A stretch of 64,000 bases of DNA from an uncultured Arenicella sp. GTDB taxonomy: Bacteria > Pseudomonadota > Gammaproteobacteria > Arenicellales > Arenicellaceae. The notes below the pieces were generated by a model. The model saw nothing but the letters and a program-made list of their open reading frames with translations, had not been told where the DNA came from and made no database searches. The DNA is taken from positions 1-64,000 of the forward strand of contig CALJWL010000037.1 of NCBI GenBank assembly GCA_937974565.1, written 5' to 3'. Numbering within the stretch: the first letter of the stretch is position 1; every line of letters starts with the position of its first letter. Below, piece by piece: positions 45,089 through 54,765 of the stretch. Made by a program: the position numbers and the translations under genes.

Positions 45089-45529
45089 ATGGGATTATTC
45101 GATTTCGCAGCGGACATCGGTAAAAAAGTATTTGGAATTGGTGATGCGGATGCCGCCGAGCAAGTTCAACGAGAAATTGAGGTCGTCAACCCCGGCGTCT
45201 CTAACCTTGAAGTGTCAATGGATGGCGACGCATGCACACTCACGGGCAGTTGTGAGTCTGCCGCCGCCAAAGAGAAAACGATATTAGTGGCTGGCAACGT
45301 GCTTGGCGTTGGAAGCGTTAATGCCGACAACCTGACCTCGCCAGAGCCCATTGCTGAAGAAGAAGATCAGTATTACGTAATTGAAAGTGGTGACACACTG
45401 TGGGGTATTGCGGCAAAAACCATGGGCAATGGTGCCAAGTACACCGAAATCTTTGAGGCAAACAAAGAAGTCATCCAAGACCCAGATAAAATTTTCCCAG
45501 GTCAAAAAATCCGCATTCCTAATTCGTAG
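45089..45529 (+). CDS. kbp: BON and LysM protein, Kbp (YgaU) type
   Basis: 146 residues, matching the E. coli potassium-binding protein Kbp in size and order. The N-terminal BON domain reads EVVNPGVSNLEVSMDGD, and the C-terminal LysM domain YVIESGDTLWGIAAKTMG ends in FPGQKIRIP. There is no signal peptide, so it is cytoplasmic like Kbp. Kbp binds K+ and helps growth under potassium stress. A strong AGGAG sequence precedes the ATG. Confidence 0.92.
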   Translation: MGLFDFAADIGKKVFGIGDADAAEQVQREIEVVNPGVSNLEVSMDGDACTLTGSCESAAAKEKTILVAGNVLGVGSVNADNLTSPEPIAEEEDQYYVIESGDTLWGIAAKTMGNGAKYTEIFEANKEVIQDPDKIFPGQKIRIPNS

Positions 45530-45899
45530 TTACGAATTAAAAACACGACCTCTCAGACAGCTTAGGGGCCGATGTTCAAGGCGTGACGCCAGAAATCAAT
45601 CTAGTTAGACAACCGCACGCCTTGAACATAAACCAACCTTTTCTATTCTTACTTACGTCTCGCCTTTTAATTCATCAGTGTACCCACCCACGCCGCAACG
45701 TAGTAATACCATCTTCATCGTGAGTTTTACCTTGATCGATGAATCGGGGCCCACGGCTATCGCAGCAACAAAGACGCATATCTTTTAGTACACTTTAAAC
45801 CCCACAATTCTCAACTTGAGTGATTAAATGGATCATTTTTTCCGCTGGATGCCAACAACGTTAGCGCTGTAGTATTGGGGCGTTTCGCAATTACTCAAT
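45530..45899. other. Gap with long hairpin and interrupted EamA leader
   Basis: No separate gene. A hairpin with 14-base perfect arms (ATGTTCAAGGCGTG at 45572-45585, its complement at 45616-45629) follows kbp, without a T-run. At 45828-45869 an ATG opens a 14-codon reading frame, in frame with the EamA gene, that ends at an amber TAG at 45870. Confidence 0.6.
45572..45629. repeat. Perfect inverted repeat after kbp
   Basis: ATGTTCAAGGCGTG pairs with CACGCCTTGAACAT over a 30-base loop. It starts 43 bases after the kbp stop. There is no T-run, so it is not a typical intrinsic terminator. It could protect the 3' end of the kbp mRNA. Confidence 0.8.
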
Positions 45900-46781
45900 T
45901 TGACTCTTATTTTGACCATCGCCCATCAATTACTTGCACTTCTTGTTGTGTTTGTCTGGGGCACCAATTTTGTTTTTATTCGAATTGGGCTGGATGAGCT
46001 GCAACCCTTTACTTTTGCGGCACTGCGTTTCGCTCTAGTGGCTCTGCCATTAATTTTTTTCTTACCAAAACCAAACACGTCATGGCGCAATTTGATCAGC
46101 TACGGTTTGTTCATTGGTGTGGGTCAGTTTGGCTTACTGTTTTGGGCCATGAAGAGCGACATTTCACCCGGTTTGGCCTCACTGATCGTACAAACGCAAG
46201 TATTCTTCACGGTCATTTTAAGCGCGTCATTGCTCAAGGAGCGAGTGAGTAATACACAATGGTTTTCATTGGCCATCGGCCTAATTGGGCTGCTAACCAT
46301 TATCGCTCACATCGACGCTCAAACCACGTATTTGGGCGTCGCCATTGTGCTAGCCGCAGGCTTAAGTTGGTCCTGCGGCAATCTGGTTGTCAAACACGCT
46401 GGCCGTGTCGACATCATCGCCTTTATTGCGTGGTCATCGTTGTTTGCCACACCCCCTTTATTAGTAATGGCGATATTAACCGAGGGCGGGACAGCAATCG
46501 CATGTGACATTGGCGGTCTAAGCTGGCAAGGGTGGTTGGTGGTTTTATGGCAGAGCCTGGGTAACACCTTGTTAGGTTATGGGCTTTGGAATATGCTTCT
46601 GGGGCGCTATAGCGCAGCACTCGTTGCTCCTTGGGCCTTACTGGTGCCGGTCTTTGGCATGGCCGCTTCTGCAACACATCTAAACGAGAGCATGCCAGCG
46701 TGGAAATTGACCGCGGCCAGCCTAATTATTCTGGGGTTAGCTATCAACGTATTTAGCAACCAACGCTTGAAAGCCAAATAA
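45900..46781 (+). CDS. EamA/DMT superfamily permease
   Basis: 293 residues with ten membrane helices in the two EamA repeats. The first repeat starts LLALLVVFVWGTNFVFI, and the second LVVKHAGRVDIIAFIAW. Substrate unknown, usually a metabolite or amino-acid efflux. The start codon is weak: TTG at 45900 or 45912 is used, as there is no ATG nearby. An in-frame ATG at 45828 is cut off by a TAG at 45870. The 3' end sits in an 11-base inverted repeat (46761-46771 and 46785-46795) that overlaps the stop codon. Confidence 0.82.
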   Translation: MTLILTIAHQLLALLVVFVWGTNFVFIRIGLDELQPFTFAALRFALVALPLIFFLPKPNTSWRNLISYGLFIGVGQFGLLFWAMKSDISPGLASLIVQTQVFFTVILSASLLKERVSNTQWFSLAIGLIGLLTIIAHIDAQTTYLGVAIVLAAGLSWSCGNLVVKHAGRVDIIAFIAWSSLFATPPLLVMAILTEGGTAIACDIGGLSWQGWLVVLWQSLGNTLLGYGLWNMLLGRYSAALVAPWALLVPVFGMAASATHLNESMPAWKLTAASLIILGLAINVFSNQRLKAK

Positions 46782-46809
46782 ACGTTCAAGCGTTGATATC
46801 ACAAAAGGT

Positions 46810-49233
46810 TTATTGAATGGGCAAACTCGGGTCACCTAATAAAGCCCAATTACTTATTGCTGGGCTAGCGCTGACAGGAAGGCGTCTCATGCCCGCCTGT
46901 ATCGAGCCGCCAATACTCCTCCCACTTTTCATTTCTTCAGCAATTGAATCAGCCAACCTTAACTGGTTCTGATAGCCACCCACCACCGATGGGCCATGAA
47001 TGGCCACAGCGGCATTGTTGCCGGCAAACATCAATTGTAAAGCAAGTGAATTGTGTGTTGGGCTCTCGTAATAGGTGGTATAACAACCTAAAGAAGTGAT
47101 CATCACCGGCGCATGTTCATTATCCAACTCCACAACTCTAGACGCCGCCAGCATTTGACTGAATGACCACGCATTCGGTGAGCCGTGGCCATTATAAAAC
47201 ACCCAACTCTTATTATTAGCAAAGCCGTCAAACACCATTTCTTGCACTCGTTGATTTAACCCGGCCCCACCTTGTTGTGCAATTTGATCTACGTAAACAC
47301 GATCAATCGCCCCAAGCTTAATGTCGCTAAGTTTCGAAACGTGTTGATCCAAATCGGCAGCAAAATTAAATTCACGCGTCTGATCCCCTAACAGCAGAAC
47401 GCCGTGCCCCCCCGCTTGACGCTCGGTCTCTCTATTTGCCCACGTTAAGCTTTTTTGCGCAATGATACCCACTTGCGCCGGTTCTCTAACTGGCCATCGA
47501 CCGATGCTTTTCTCTGGAAAACCATCGCCATCAAAATCAACAAAAGGTTGATCGTTTGGCGTGAACCGTGAACTGCCGATGGCGGTGTAGAATGTTGGAA
47601 TAAAGCTAAGGCTGTCTGGGTTTTGACGACCCAGATAATCAAAGGTGTGACCGCCCACAATCAACACATGCTCAAAATCAATGCTGTTGTTTGCGGCTCT
47701 TAAGAATCGCTGTATTGCGATGTGCAACGGCACATCAACACCGTAATTTTGCTGAATGAGTGCAGTGCTAATTAATTGACTCTCTACGCCTTGCAAGCGG
47801 CGTTCTTGTAAATACTCGTCTAAAGCATCACCCATGAAGTTAGGATGGCTAACCACCAACATATCAGTATCCAATAAGTTAATTGCCTCAGGCGGATCAA
47901 GAACGGTAAACGACGATGGCTTGAATAAATCAGCCGACTGACCCACGAAATACAGAGCGTCGCCATTGGCGACAAACGGCACTAAGTATTCGCCACGTTT
48001 TGCCCCTCGAATCGGCCGCATTCGCATCAGGTTTTGATCTTCACGGTAAGCGTAAGCCATCAGGCTGCGCCGCTCAGAGGTGTTCATAACGAGGCCATCA
48101 CCAACGCTGGGAGCGCTGCTAAAATATACCGTTTCATCCGTTCGATTACCTACGGGGTAAGAGACGGCAACTGAGTCCACAACAGCCACATCAAAGCCAT
48201 AACCCGTTACTTCTAACTGAACAGAAACGGTATTATTACCCTCACGCAAAACCCCCGCCGGCAAGTCCAGCTTAACCGCCTCTTTACGTTGGCCTTCAAA
48301 CGACAATGTTGTAACAACGTGGTTATTCACTAACACTGAAATTTCATGATGCGGATCCAACCCACCATCACCATCAAAATCTTGCCGTGGCGCATTCGCA
48401 ATGCCGCCCAACACCAACGACAATTTGCTCGCTTGGCCCTCAAACAGTGCAGGCAATTGGAAATGATAATCGACCTTAGCCGGGCTTGATGTGCGAAAAA
48501 TCAGATCCATTACCCAAGGGGATTCCAACGGACTGAAAATGACGTGCTGATTATCAGCGCTTTGTTCTTGGCGCTGATAATGCCAATTAACAGGGTTAAC
48601 AGGCTTACGTTTGATCCGCCGAACAGGTTGGCTTAACTCTGAATTAAGTTGAATTTGGTAGACTCGTTGTCGCTGATAGATTGACAAAGAATCGTCAGGC
48701 GCCACACCCACAAAGTCGATAACGCTGCCCGCTCCAAAGCGTCGACGTTTGGTTTTCAATACCGCTCGCGGCACCGGCTTACCATCCAACGTTACCCCTA
48801 TTTGCCTACGATCAACGTTAGCCCAGTCGACGCCTTCAGCAAGCAAGTCTTCATAAGTGACTCGATACACACCGGTGTGTTCAACACCCACTTGCACTAT
48901 CTGGCTCGCCGTTTCACTGGCATCATATTGGGCTCGGCTCTGGCGCCAGCGGTTGGCACTTTTTCGAAACCCACGTTGGCGCATTGATTTTTCAAACTCA
49001 GCATGCACGAACTGCCAGTCGATCGGTTGAGGTGTAAAGCTTGCGCCATAAGTTTCACCCACATCAAAGGGGCCAAAAAATTCTTGAACACCATTGATGT
49101 CCACACTCGATAGCACCACGTTTTCTAGGTTAGAGTACTTGCGCGCATTAATACGCCATGAATAGTAAAGAGTGTCGGTGGAATCAAACCGCTGACTGCG
49201 AATCAGATGGCGATTCAATTTTTGCAGCGCCAC
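46810..49233 (-). pseudogene. C25 (gingipain-type) peptidase, C-terminal part of split gene
   Basis: 807 codons open from the GTG at 49233, which is an internal valine rather than a real start. It contains the peptidase C25 domain: VLIVGGHTFDYLGRQ, DGFPEKSIGRWPVR, the catalytic His683 in FYNGHGSPNAW and Cys716 in SLGCYTTYY. The family-type ending reads NWALLGDPSLPI. The stretch upstream of the peptidase is beta-rich. The first half of the protein lies in another frame (49184-50323), and the two overlap by 50 bases. One base skipped near 49234 would restore a single protein of about 1170 residues. Confidence 0.8.
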
Positions 49234-50323
49234 CGTCAGTTAAGGTCCAAACGTTAAAGCCGGCGTTAAACGTTTCGTCGGCCGTTTCCCAGTTCAGTTT
49301 AATGAAAGGCCCAGCCTTAGTAGTGGAGAGTTTAGCCAGAGTTACGGGCACCGTAGTCACAGGCCCGATCGTGGCTTGTGCGGTCGGGCAAGAAGGAGCG
49401 CGCAGAATAATTCCGGGAGAGCTTGTGGTGAGATCCGTAAATGTCTCATCGGCTAATGAGCCATCGCCGTCTGAATCAAACCGATATTGCAAACTGGCTG
49501 GCCCATCACAGCAACGTTCATATCCTAATGCTCTAAGAGTGTGTGCCCCAGCCGTTAAAAACTGCGAACCTTGCAATACATCGGGGTTCGCATAACTGGT
49601 TGCCCACCACAAATCATCCATCCAATCGGCTTCAAGCGCAATACCGTCAATGTACAGTTCACCACCACTACCAAAATCAGCACCCAACCTAAATTCATAA
49701 AGCGCATCGGCAGGTATGACAATCTGACTCGTGATCGCAAGCCCAAAATCACCGTTTTGGGTAAATATCGAACTATGGTCATCGTCGATTTGACTTAACG
49801 TTGTACACCCATACGCAGGATTAGAGGTTACTTCGTTAAAATTAAATTCGGCTTCAGCGGCGGCACGCGTTTCTGGGCCAGGCGCGGCGGTCGTGTGTGG
49901 TTGGCTATGATAAGTAAAACCGTCGTTTAAAAATGTGTTCGCCAAATTACTTAACGGGCTTACAACGTCCGTGCGGTTGTAATCCAAAAAAAGTTCGGTG
50001 TTGGGTGGACTCGGCGGCACACTTGGAACGCGAACCCAAACAACCGCCGTTTCACCAACCGGATCAATGCTCTCCACGTAAAAATCCAGTTGCGCCGTGG
50101 TATCGGCATTCCACGCAATAAGATCGTCTCCATTATTAGTGAAGTCGAACCCCGGCGCATTCATCGCGGTTAAATCAACGCGCACGGTGTAATCCGTCAG
50201 TGTTGTGGCAGGCAATGCCGTGTTGGAGACACTGATCGGTAAGCGAGACTGCCCCATGATTCCCGTATTGACCGCGTATAAACAAAACGCAATCAACACT
50301 ATGACTTTTTTACCCATGATCAT
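49184..50323 (-). pseudogene. DUF2341-like and PA14-like N-terminal part of split C25 peptidase
   Basis: 379 codons. A signal peptide (VIVLIAFCLYAVNTGIMG) leads to a DUF2341-type domain (TVRVDLTAMNAPGFDFTNNG and WVRVPSVPPSPPNTELFLDY). A PA14- or lectin-like sensor region follows with GADFGSGGELYIDG and ALGYERCCDGPASLQY. The chain then enters the Fn3-like WETADETFNAGFNVWTLTDG strand typical of the join to C25 peptidases, and runs out of frame into nonsense (ESPSDSQSAV). The true continuation, VALQKLNRHLIRSQ, is in the next frame. Confidence 0.8.
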
Positions 50324-50452
50324 CGTACCCTTAACCCCCGCTTCAAGTGCCTATGACTATCGAACTTAAAACCTAGACAATTTAGCCAACATTTACAAGA
50401 GCAAGGCGCAATCAAAGGCAGAAACTCACGACTCTTTTTACCGTAAAATCCC

Positions 50453-50481
50453 TTGATTACTTGATTTTTCGCTCCTATACT
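50453..50481 (+). promoter_or_regulatory. Sigma-70 promoter of the suf operon
   Basis: TTGATT (50453-50458) and TATACT (50476-50481) are separated by exactly 17 bases. Initiation is expected near 50488, inside the IscR-like operator. Transcription would run through iscR into sufB. Confidence 0.75.
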
Positions 50482-50484
50482 CCG

Positions 50485-50509
50485 ATACCCGAGTAAATCA
50501 CTCAGGTTT
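50485..50509. promoter_or_regulatory. IscR type-1-like operator
   Basis: The 25 bases match the type-1 IscR consensus at 22 positions. The left half reads ATACCCGAGT, the centre AAATC and the right half ACTCAGGTTT. Two of the mismatches (G for C and C for G) are compensating, so the dyad is kept. It overlaps the predicted transcription start, as expected for repression by [2Fe-2S] IscR. Confidence 0.78.
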
Positions 50510-50564
50510 TACGGCCGACGGCTTACACTGCTTACATATCTATTGCTGCTTACTGTATTCTCTT

Positions 50565-51029
50565 ATGAAACTGACCACTAAAGGCCGATATGCGGTTACC
50601 GCAATGATGGACTTAGCGCTGCATGCGAAGATTGGCTGTGTCTCTTTAGTGGATGTATCCGAGCGACAAAATATTTCGCTGGCCTACTTAGAGCAACTTT
50701 TTCGCAGCCTAAAGAAATCAGGCTTAGTAAATTCGATTCGCGGCGCTAAAGGCGGTTATATGTTAGCAAAAGGCGATAAAGAAATATCGCTGGCTGATAT
50801 TTTGGTGGCCGCTGATGAACAAATAAATCTGGCTTGTGGCGGCAGTGCATGCAGCGAAAACACGCCGTGTTTAACGCACGGTTTGTGGACAAATTTGAGC
50901 AACCAATTTTACGAGTTTCTAGACAGTAAAAGCTTAAATGATCTTGTAAAAAGTCGCGATGTGCAAACCATGGCCACCATGCAAGACGTCACTCAAATCG
51001 GGAATATCCCGGTACAAATTAGCAAATAG
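50565..51029 (+). CDS. iscR: Rrf2 family Fe-S regulator, IscR type
   Basis: 154 residues. The winged helix starts MKLTTKGRYAVTAMMDLALH, and the cluster ligands Cys91, Cys96, Cys102 and His105 lie in LACGGSACSENTPCLTHGLW, close to the E. coli IscR spacing. It senses the Fe-S supply and should repress its own operon when the [2Fe-2S] cluster is loaded. It leads the suf genes, not an isc operon, and ends 34 bases before sufB. Confidence 0.93.
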   Translation: MKLTTKGRYAVTAMMDLALHAKIGCVSLVDVSERQNISLAYLEQLFRSLKKSGLVNSIRGAKGGYMLAKGDKEISLADILVAADEQINLACGGSACSENTPCLTHGLWTNLSNQFYEFLDSKSLNDLVKSRDVQTMATMQDVTQIGNIPVQISK

Positions 51030-51063
51030 CCATACAGAATATACCTTTAATTGGTAGGAAATT

Positions 51064-52539
51064 ATGTCTGACCACAGCGTAGAACAAACCCTATTGGAAG
51101 AACCCAATAAAGAACTAAAAGAACTCGTTAAACGCGAGTACAAAGAGGGCTTTGTCACTGATATTGAATCCGACACTTTTGAGCCAGGTTTAAACGAAGA
51201 CATTGTACGCCGTATTTCTGAGAAAAAGGGCGAGCCAGCGTTCATGCTAGAGTATCGCCTGAAGGCCTTCCGTCGCTGGGAAAAAATGACCGAGCCTGAT
51301 TGGGCACACATTGATTACCCGAAAATTAATTTTCAAGACATCGCCTATTATTCCGCTCCCAAAGAGATGCCCAAGCTCAATAGCTTGGACGAAGTAGACC
51401 CTAAACTGCTTGAGACTTATGAAAAATTAGGCATCCCACTGGAAGAGCAAAAGATGCTCGCGAATGTGGCGGTGGATGCGGTGTTCGACAGTGTGTCTGT
51501 GCGAACCACGTTTCGTGAAACCCTTTCTGAAGCGGGTGTCATCTTCATGCCTATTTCAGAAGCCGTGCATGAACACCCTGAACTACTGAAGCAATATCTG
51601 GGGAGCGTAGTTCCCACGCAAGACAATTACTATGCGGCTCTGAACGCGGCCGTATTCTCTGACGGCTCATTCGTTTACATCCCAAAAGGCGTGCGCTGCC
51701 CCATGGAACTGTCCACGTATTTTCGCATTAACGAAATGAACACCGGCCAATTCGAACGCACTCTGATTATTGCGGATGAAGGTTCCTACGTAAGTTACCT
51801 TGAAGGCTGCACTGCGCCACAACGTGACGAAAATCAATTGCACGCAGCCGTGGTTGAATTAGTCGCGCACAAAGACGCTGAGATTAAATACTCCACCGTG
51901 CAAAATTGGTACCCAGGCGACGAGAATGGCAAAGGCGGTATCTATAACTTTGTCACCAAACGCGGCGTGTGCAAGGGCGATAATTCTAAGATTTCGTGGA
52001 CCCAAGTTGAAACTGGCTCGGCCATTACTTGGAAGTACCCAAGTGTGGTATTGCAGGGCGACAACTCCGTTGGCGAATTCTACTCCGTCGCGCTTACGCA
52101 CAATAAGCAACAGGCCGATACCGGCACCAAGATGATCCATATGGGCAAAAACACGTCCAGCACCATCATCTCTAAAGGCATTTCGGCTGGCCATGGGCAA
52201 AACACCTATCGCGGCTTAGTCAAAATTTTAAAGGGCGCAGATAACGCACGCAATTTTTCACAATGCGATTCGTTGCTAATGGGTGACCGTTGCGGTGCGC
52301 ACACCTTCCCTTACATTGAAGCTCAGAACCCAAGCGCCAACCTCGAACACGAGGCCACGACGTCAAAAATTTCAGAAGACCAACTTTTCTATTTAATGCA
52401 ACGCGGTCTCAATGAAGAAGCGGCTGTATCAATGATTGTGAATGGCTTTTGCAAAGAGGTGTTCCGAGAGTTGCCGATGGAATTTGCTGTAGAAGCCCAA
52501 AAACTATTAGAGATTTCTCTAGAAGGCGCCGTTGGATAA
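51064..52539 (+). CDS. sufB: Fe-S scaffold protein SufB
   Basis: 491 residues with the SufB-type beta-helix. The C-terminal region reads [18 protein letters not shown], followed by [18 protein letters not shown]; the conserved cluster-binding and SufD-contact segments are present. SufBC2D is the scaffold on which Fe-S clusters are built under stress or low iron. Separated from sufC by about 118 bases. Confidence 0.97.
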   Translation: MSDHSVEQTLLEEPNKELKELVKREYKEGFVTDIESDTFEPGLNEDIVRRISEKKGEPAFMLEYRLKAFRRWEKMTEPDWAHIDYPKINFQDIAYYSAPKEMPKLNSLDEVDPKLLETYEKLGIPLEEQKMLANVAVDAVFDSVSVRTTFRETLSEAGVIFMPISEAVHEHPELLKQYLGSVVPTQDNYYAALNAAVFSDGSFVYIPKGVRCPMELSTYFRINEMNTGQFERTLIIADEGSYVSYLEGCTAPQRDENQLHAAVVELVAHKDAEIKYSTVQNWYPGDENGKGGIYNFVTKRGVCKGDNSKISWTQVETGSAITWKYPSVVLQGDNSVGEFYSVALTHNKQQADTGTKMIHMGKNTSSTIISKGISAGHGQNTYRGLVKILKGADNARNFSQCDSLLMGDRCGAHTFPYIEAQNPSANLEHEATTSKISEDQLFYLMQRGLNEEAAVSMIVNGFCKEVFRELPMEFAVEAQKLLEISLEGAVG

Positions 52540-52657
52540 ACCAACCTTAAATAACGATGAATGCCGCCTAACCCATTTAATAAGGCTAAGAAGATCAACA
52601 TCGCCGGCGGCGTAATTACGGCTGAAAGCCGAGACAGATAAACAGAACGAGACAACC

Positions 52658-53428
52658 ATGTTAGTAATCAAAGATTTACACGCCGAAGTGTTTGGCACCC
52701 CCATACTCAAAGGTCTTAACCTTGACGTTAAGGCTGGCGAAGTACACGCTATTATGGGGCCTAATGGCGCAGGTAAAAGCACTCTGTCGAACGTAATCGC
52801 GGGCCGAGATGGTTACGAAATCACTCAGGGTTCAATTGAATACTTTGGCAAAGACTTAACTGAGCTAGAAGCTGACGAGCGTGCTTGTGAAGGCGTCTTC
52901 CTGGCATTTCAATACCCTGTAGAAATACCCGGTGTGAGTAATATGGCCATGCTAAAAGCCGCCGTTAACTCAATTCGCAAATACAATGAGCAACCCGAAA
53001 TCAGTGCGGGTGATTTTCTTAAATTGATTCGCGAAAAAGCAGCGTTAGTCGAGATGAAGCAAGAATTCTTAAAGCGCTCTGTCAACGAAGGCTTCTCTGG
53101 CGGCGAAAAGAAACGCAATGAAATTCTGCAAATGGCCATGTTAGAGCCCAAACTGGCATTGCTAGACGAAACCGACTCTGGCTTGGATATCGATGCTTTA
53201 AAAATTGTGTCCGATGGTGTCAATGCTTTGCGCTCACCAGATCGCGCCATGGTGGTGGTCACCCATTATCAGCGTTTGCTAGACCATATTATTCCGGACT
53301 ACGTACACGTATTAGCCGAAGGCAAGATTGTAAAAACCGGTGACAAAGAGCTGGCCTTAAAACTGGAAGCCGAAGGCTACGGCTGGATTGAAGGCTTATC
53401 AAAACACGCTGTGGCAGAGGCAAGCTAA
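52658..53428 (+). CDS. sufC: SufC ATPase
   Basis: 256 residues, an ABC ATPase. Walker A is GPNGAGKST (residues 34-42), the signature [13 protein letters not shown], Walker [13 protein letters not shown] and the switch histidine in VVTHYQ. It powers the SufBC2D scaffold. The stop codon is followed after one base by sufD. Confidence 0.97.
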   Translation: MLVIKDLHAEVFGTPILKGLNLDVKAGEVHAIMGPNGAGKSTLSNVIAGRDGYEITQGSIEYFGKDLTELEADERACEGVFLAFQYPVEIPGVSNMAMLKAAVNSIRKYNEQPEISAGDFLKLIREKAALVEMKQEFLKRSVNEGFSGGEKKRNEILQMAMLEPKLALLDETDSGLDIDALKIVSDGVNALRSPDRAMVVVTHYQRLLDHIIPDYVHVLAEGKIVKTGDKELALKLEAEGYGWIEGLSKHAVAEAS

Positions 53429-53429
53429 C

Positions 53430-54713
53430 ATGATAGCGGCAGAACAACCCCAAAGCTGGGTCGACTCTCACGCATCAATATCGTTCGCAGATGTTGCATG
53501 GCTGAACGATTTACGCAAAAGCGCCCTTGCGCAGTTCAAAGAGCTGGGGCTTCCTGGCGTTCGCGATGAAGAATGGCGTTACACCAATTTACGCAAACTG
53601 AAAAGTAATGCGTTCACACTCACTTCGCCGCAAGCCTTATCAATCGCATTACCAGAAACCAATAACCCAAGACTGGTGTTCGTGGATGGTTTTTACGACG
53701 CTGAACACTCAACAGCAAGCACGATTGGCTCCGCTAGCACTTTGGCATCAACCTTATCAGAGTCACCCGATCAGTTGGCGGAACAATTCAACACCTCGTT
53801 GCCAAATAAACCGCATGGTTTTACCGCATTGAATACCGCCTATGCACAAGATGGTTACGTGATCAGATTGACCAACAATCAAGTGCTGGAAGACGTTCTT
53901 GAAGTGGTGTTTGTGTCACAAAGCCATGATACAGTTAGCCACACTCGCAACGTTATCATCGCCGGCGCCAATACCAAATGCACCGTAATAGAGCGCCACA
54001 TTGGCGTAGACGGTCAAGCCTATTTGGCCAATAACGTGACTGAAATTTTCGCGGGCGAAAACGCACACATCGATCATTATAAAATTCAGCAAGAGTCTGA
54101 CCACGCGTTTCATATTGGCGGCGTATTTATTAAACAAGAACGCGGCTCTAACGTTAAAAATCACAACATTGCATTAAGTGGCTTAATAACACGCAATGAC
54201 GTGAACACCCACTTATTGGGTGAAGGCGCTCACATGGAGATGAATGGGTTGGTATTGGGCGCGGGCCGCCAACACATTGACAATCACACCGAAGTGAATC
54301 ACGCCGTGCCGCATTGCACCAGCGATGAATACTACAAAGCCGTATTAGACGATAACGCCCGCAGCGTGTTCAAAGGCCGCATTATCGTGGCACAAGACGC
54401 GCAGCTCACGGTTGCGGACCAACAAAACAATAACTTGTTGTTGTCAAAAAACGCCGAAGCCGACACCAAACCTCAACTTGAGATTTACGCTGACGATGTT
54501 AAATGTTCGCATGGTGCAACCGTAGGCCAACTAGACGAAACCTCACTGTTCTATCTTAAGTCTCGTGGTATTAATGAGGCGCAGGCTCGTGGCTTATTAA
54601 CCTTCGCCTTCGCAAACGAAGTAGTCAAACGCATTGATGTTGAATCAATAAAAACCGAGCTCACGCAACTCATCGCCGGAGAACTTCTGTCAGGCCTTGA
54701 ATCGTTGGTTTAG
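53430..54713 (+). CDS. sufD: Fe-S assembly protein SufD
   Basis: 427 residues from the chosen start. The N-terminal domain has GVRDEEWRYTNLRKL and the beta-helix domain includes VKCSHGATVGQLDETSLFYL, the family's hallmark with the conserved Cys and His. It forms the scaffold with SufB and SufC. The ATG at 53430 (MIAAEQPQSW) lies one base after the sufC stop; the earlier ATG at 53388 would add 14 residues that lie within sufC and are not family-like. Confidence 0.95.
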   Translation: MIAAEQPQSWVDSHASISFADVAWLNDLRKSALAQFKELGLPGVRDEEWRYTNLRKLKSNAFTLTSPQALSIALPETNNPRLVFVDGFYDAEHSTASTIGSASTLASTLSESPDQLAEQFNTSLPNKPHGFTALNTAYAQDGYVIRLTNNQVLEDVLEVVFVSQSHDTVSHTRNVIIAGANTKCTVIERHIGVDGQAYLANNVTEIFAGENAHIDHYKIQQESDHAFHIGGVFIKQERGSNVKNHNIALSGLITRNDVNTHLLGEGAHMEMNGLVLGAGRQHIDNHTEVNHAVPHCTSDEYYKAVLDDNARSVFKGRIIVAQDAQLTVADQQNNNLLLSKNAEADTKPQLEIYADDVKCSHGATVGQLDETSLFYLKSRGINEAQARGLLTFAFANEVVKRIDVESIKTELTQLIAGELLSGLESLV

Positions 54714-54765
54714 AGCTAACTTAGCCATCGCCTTAGTGAGACTGAGACACAGGTAACGAAAACGC

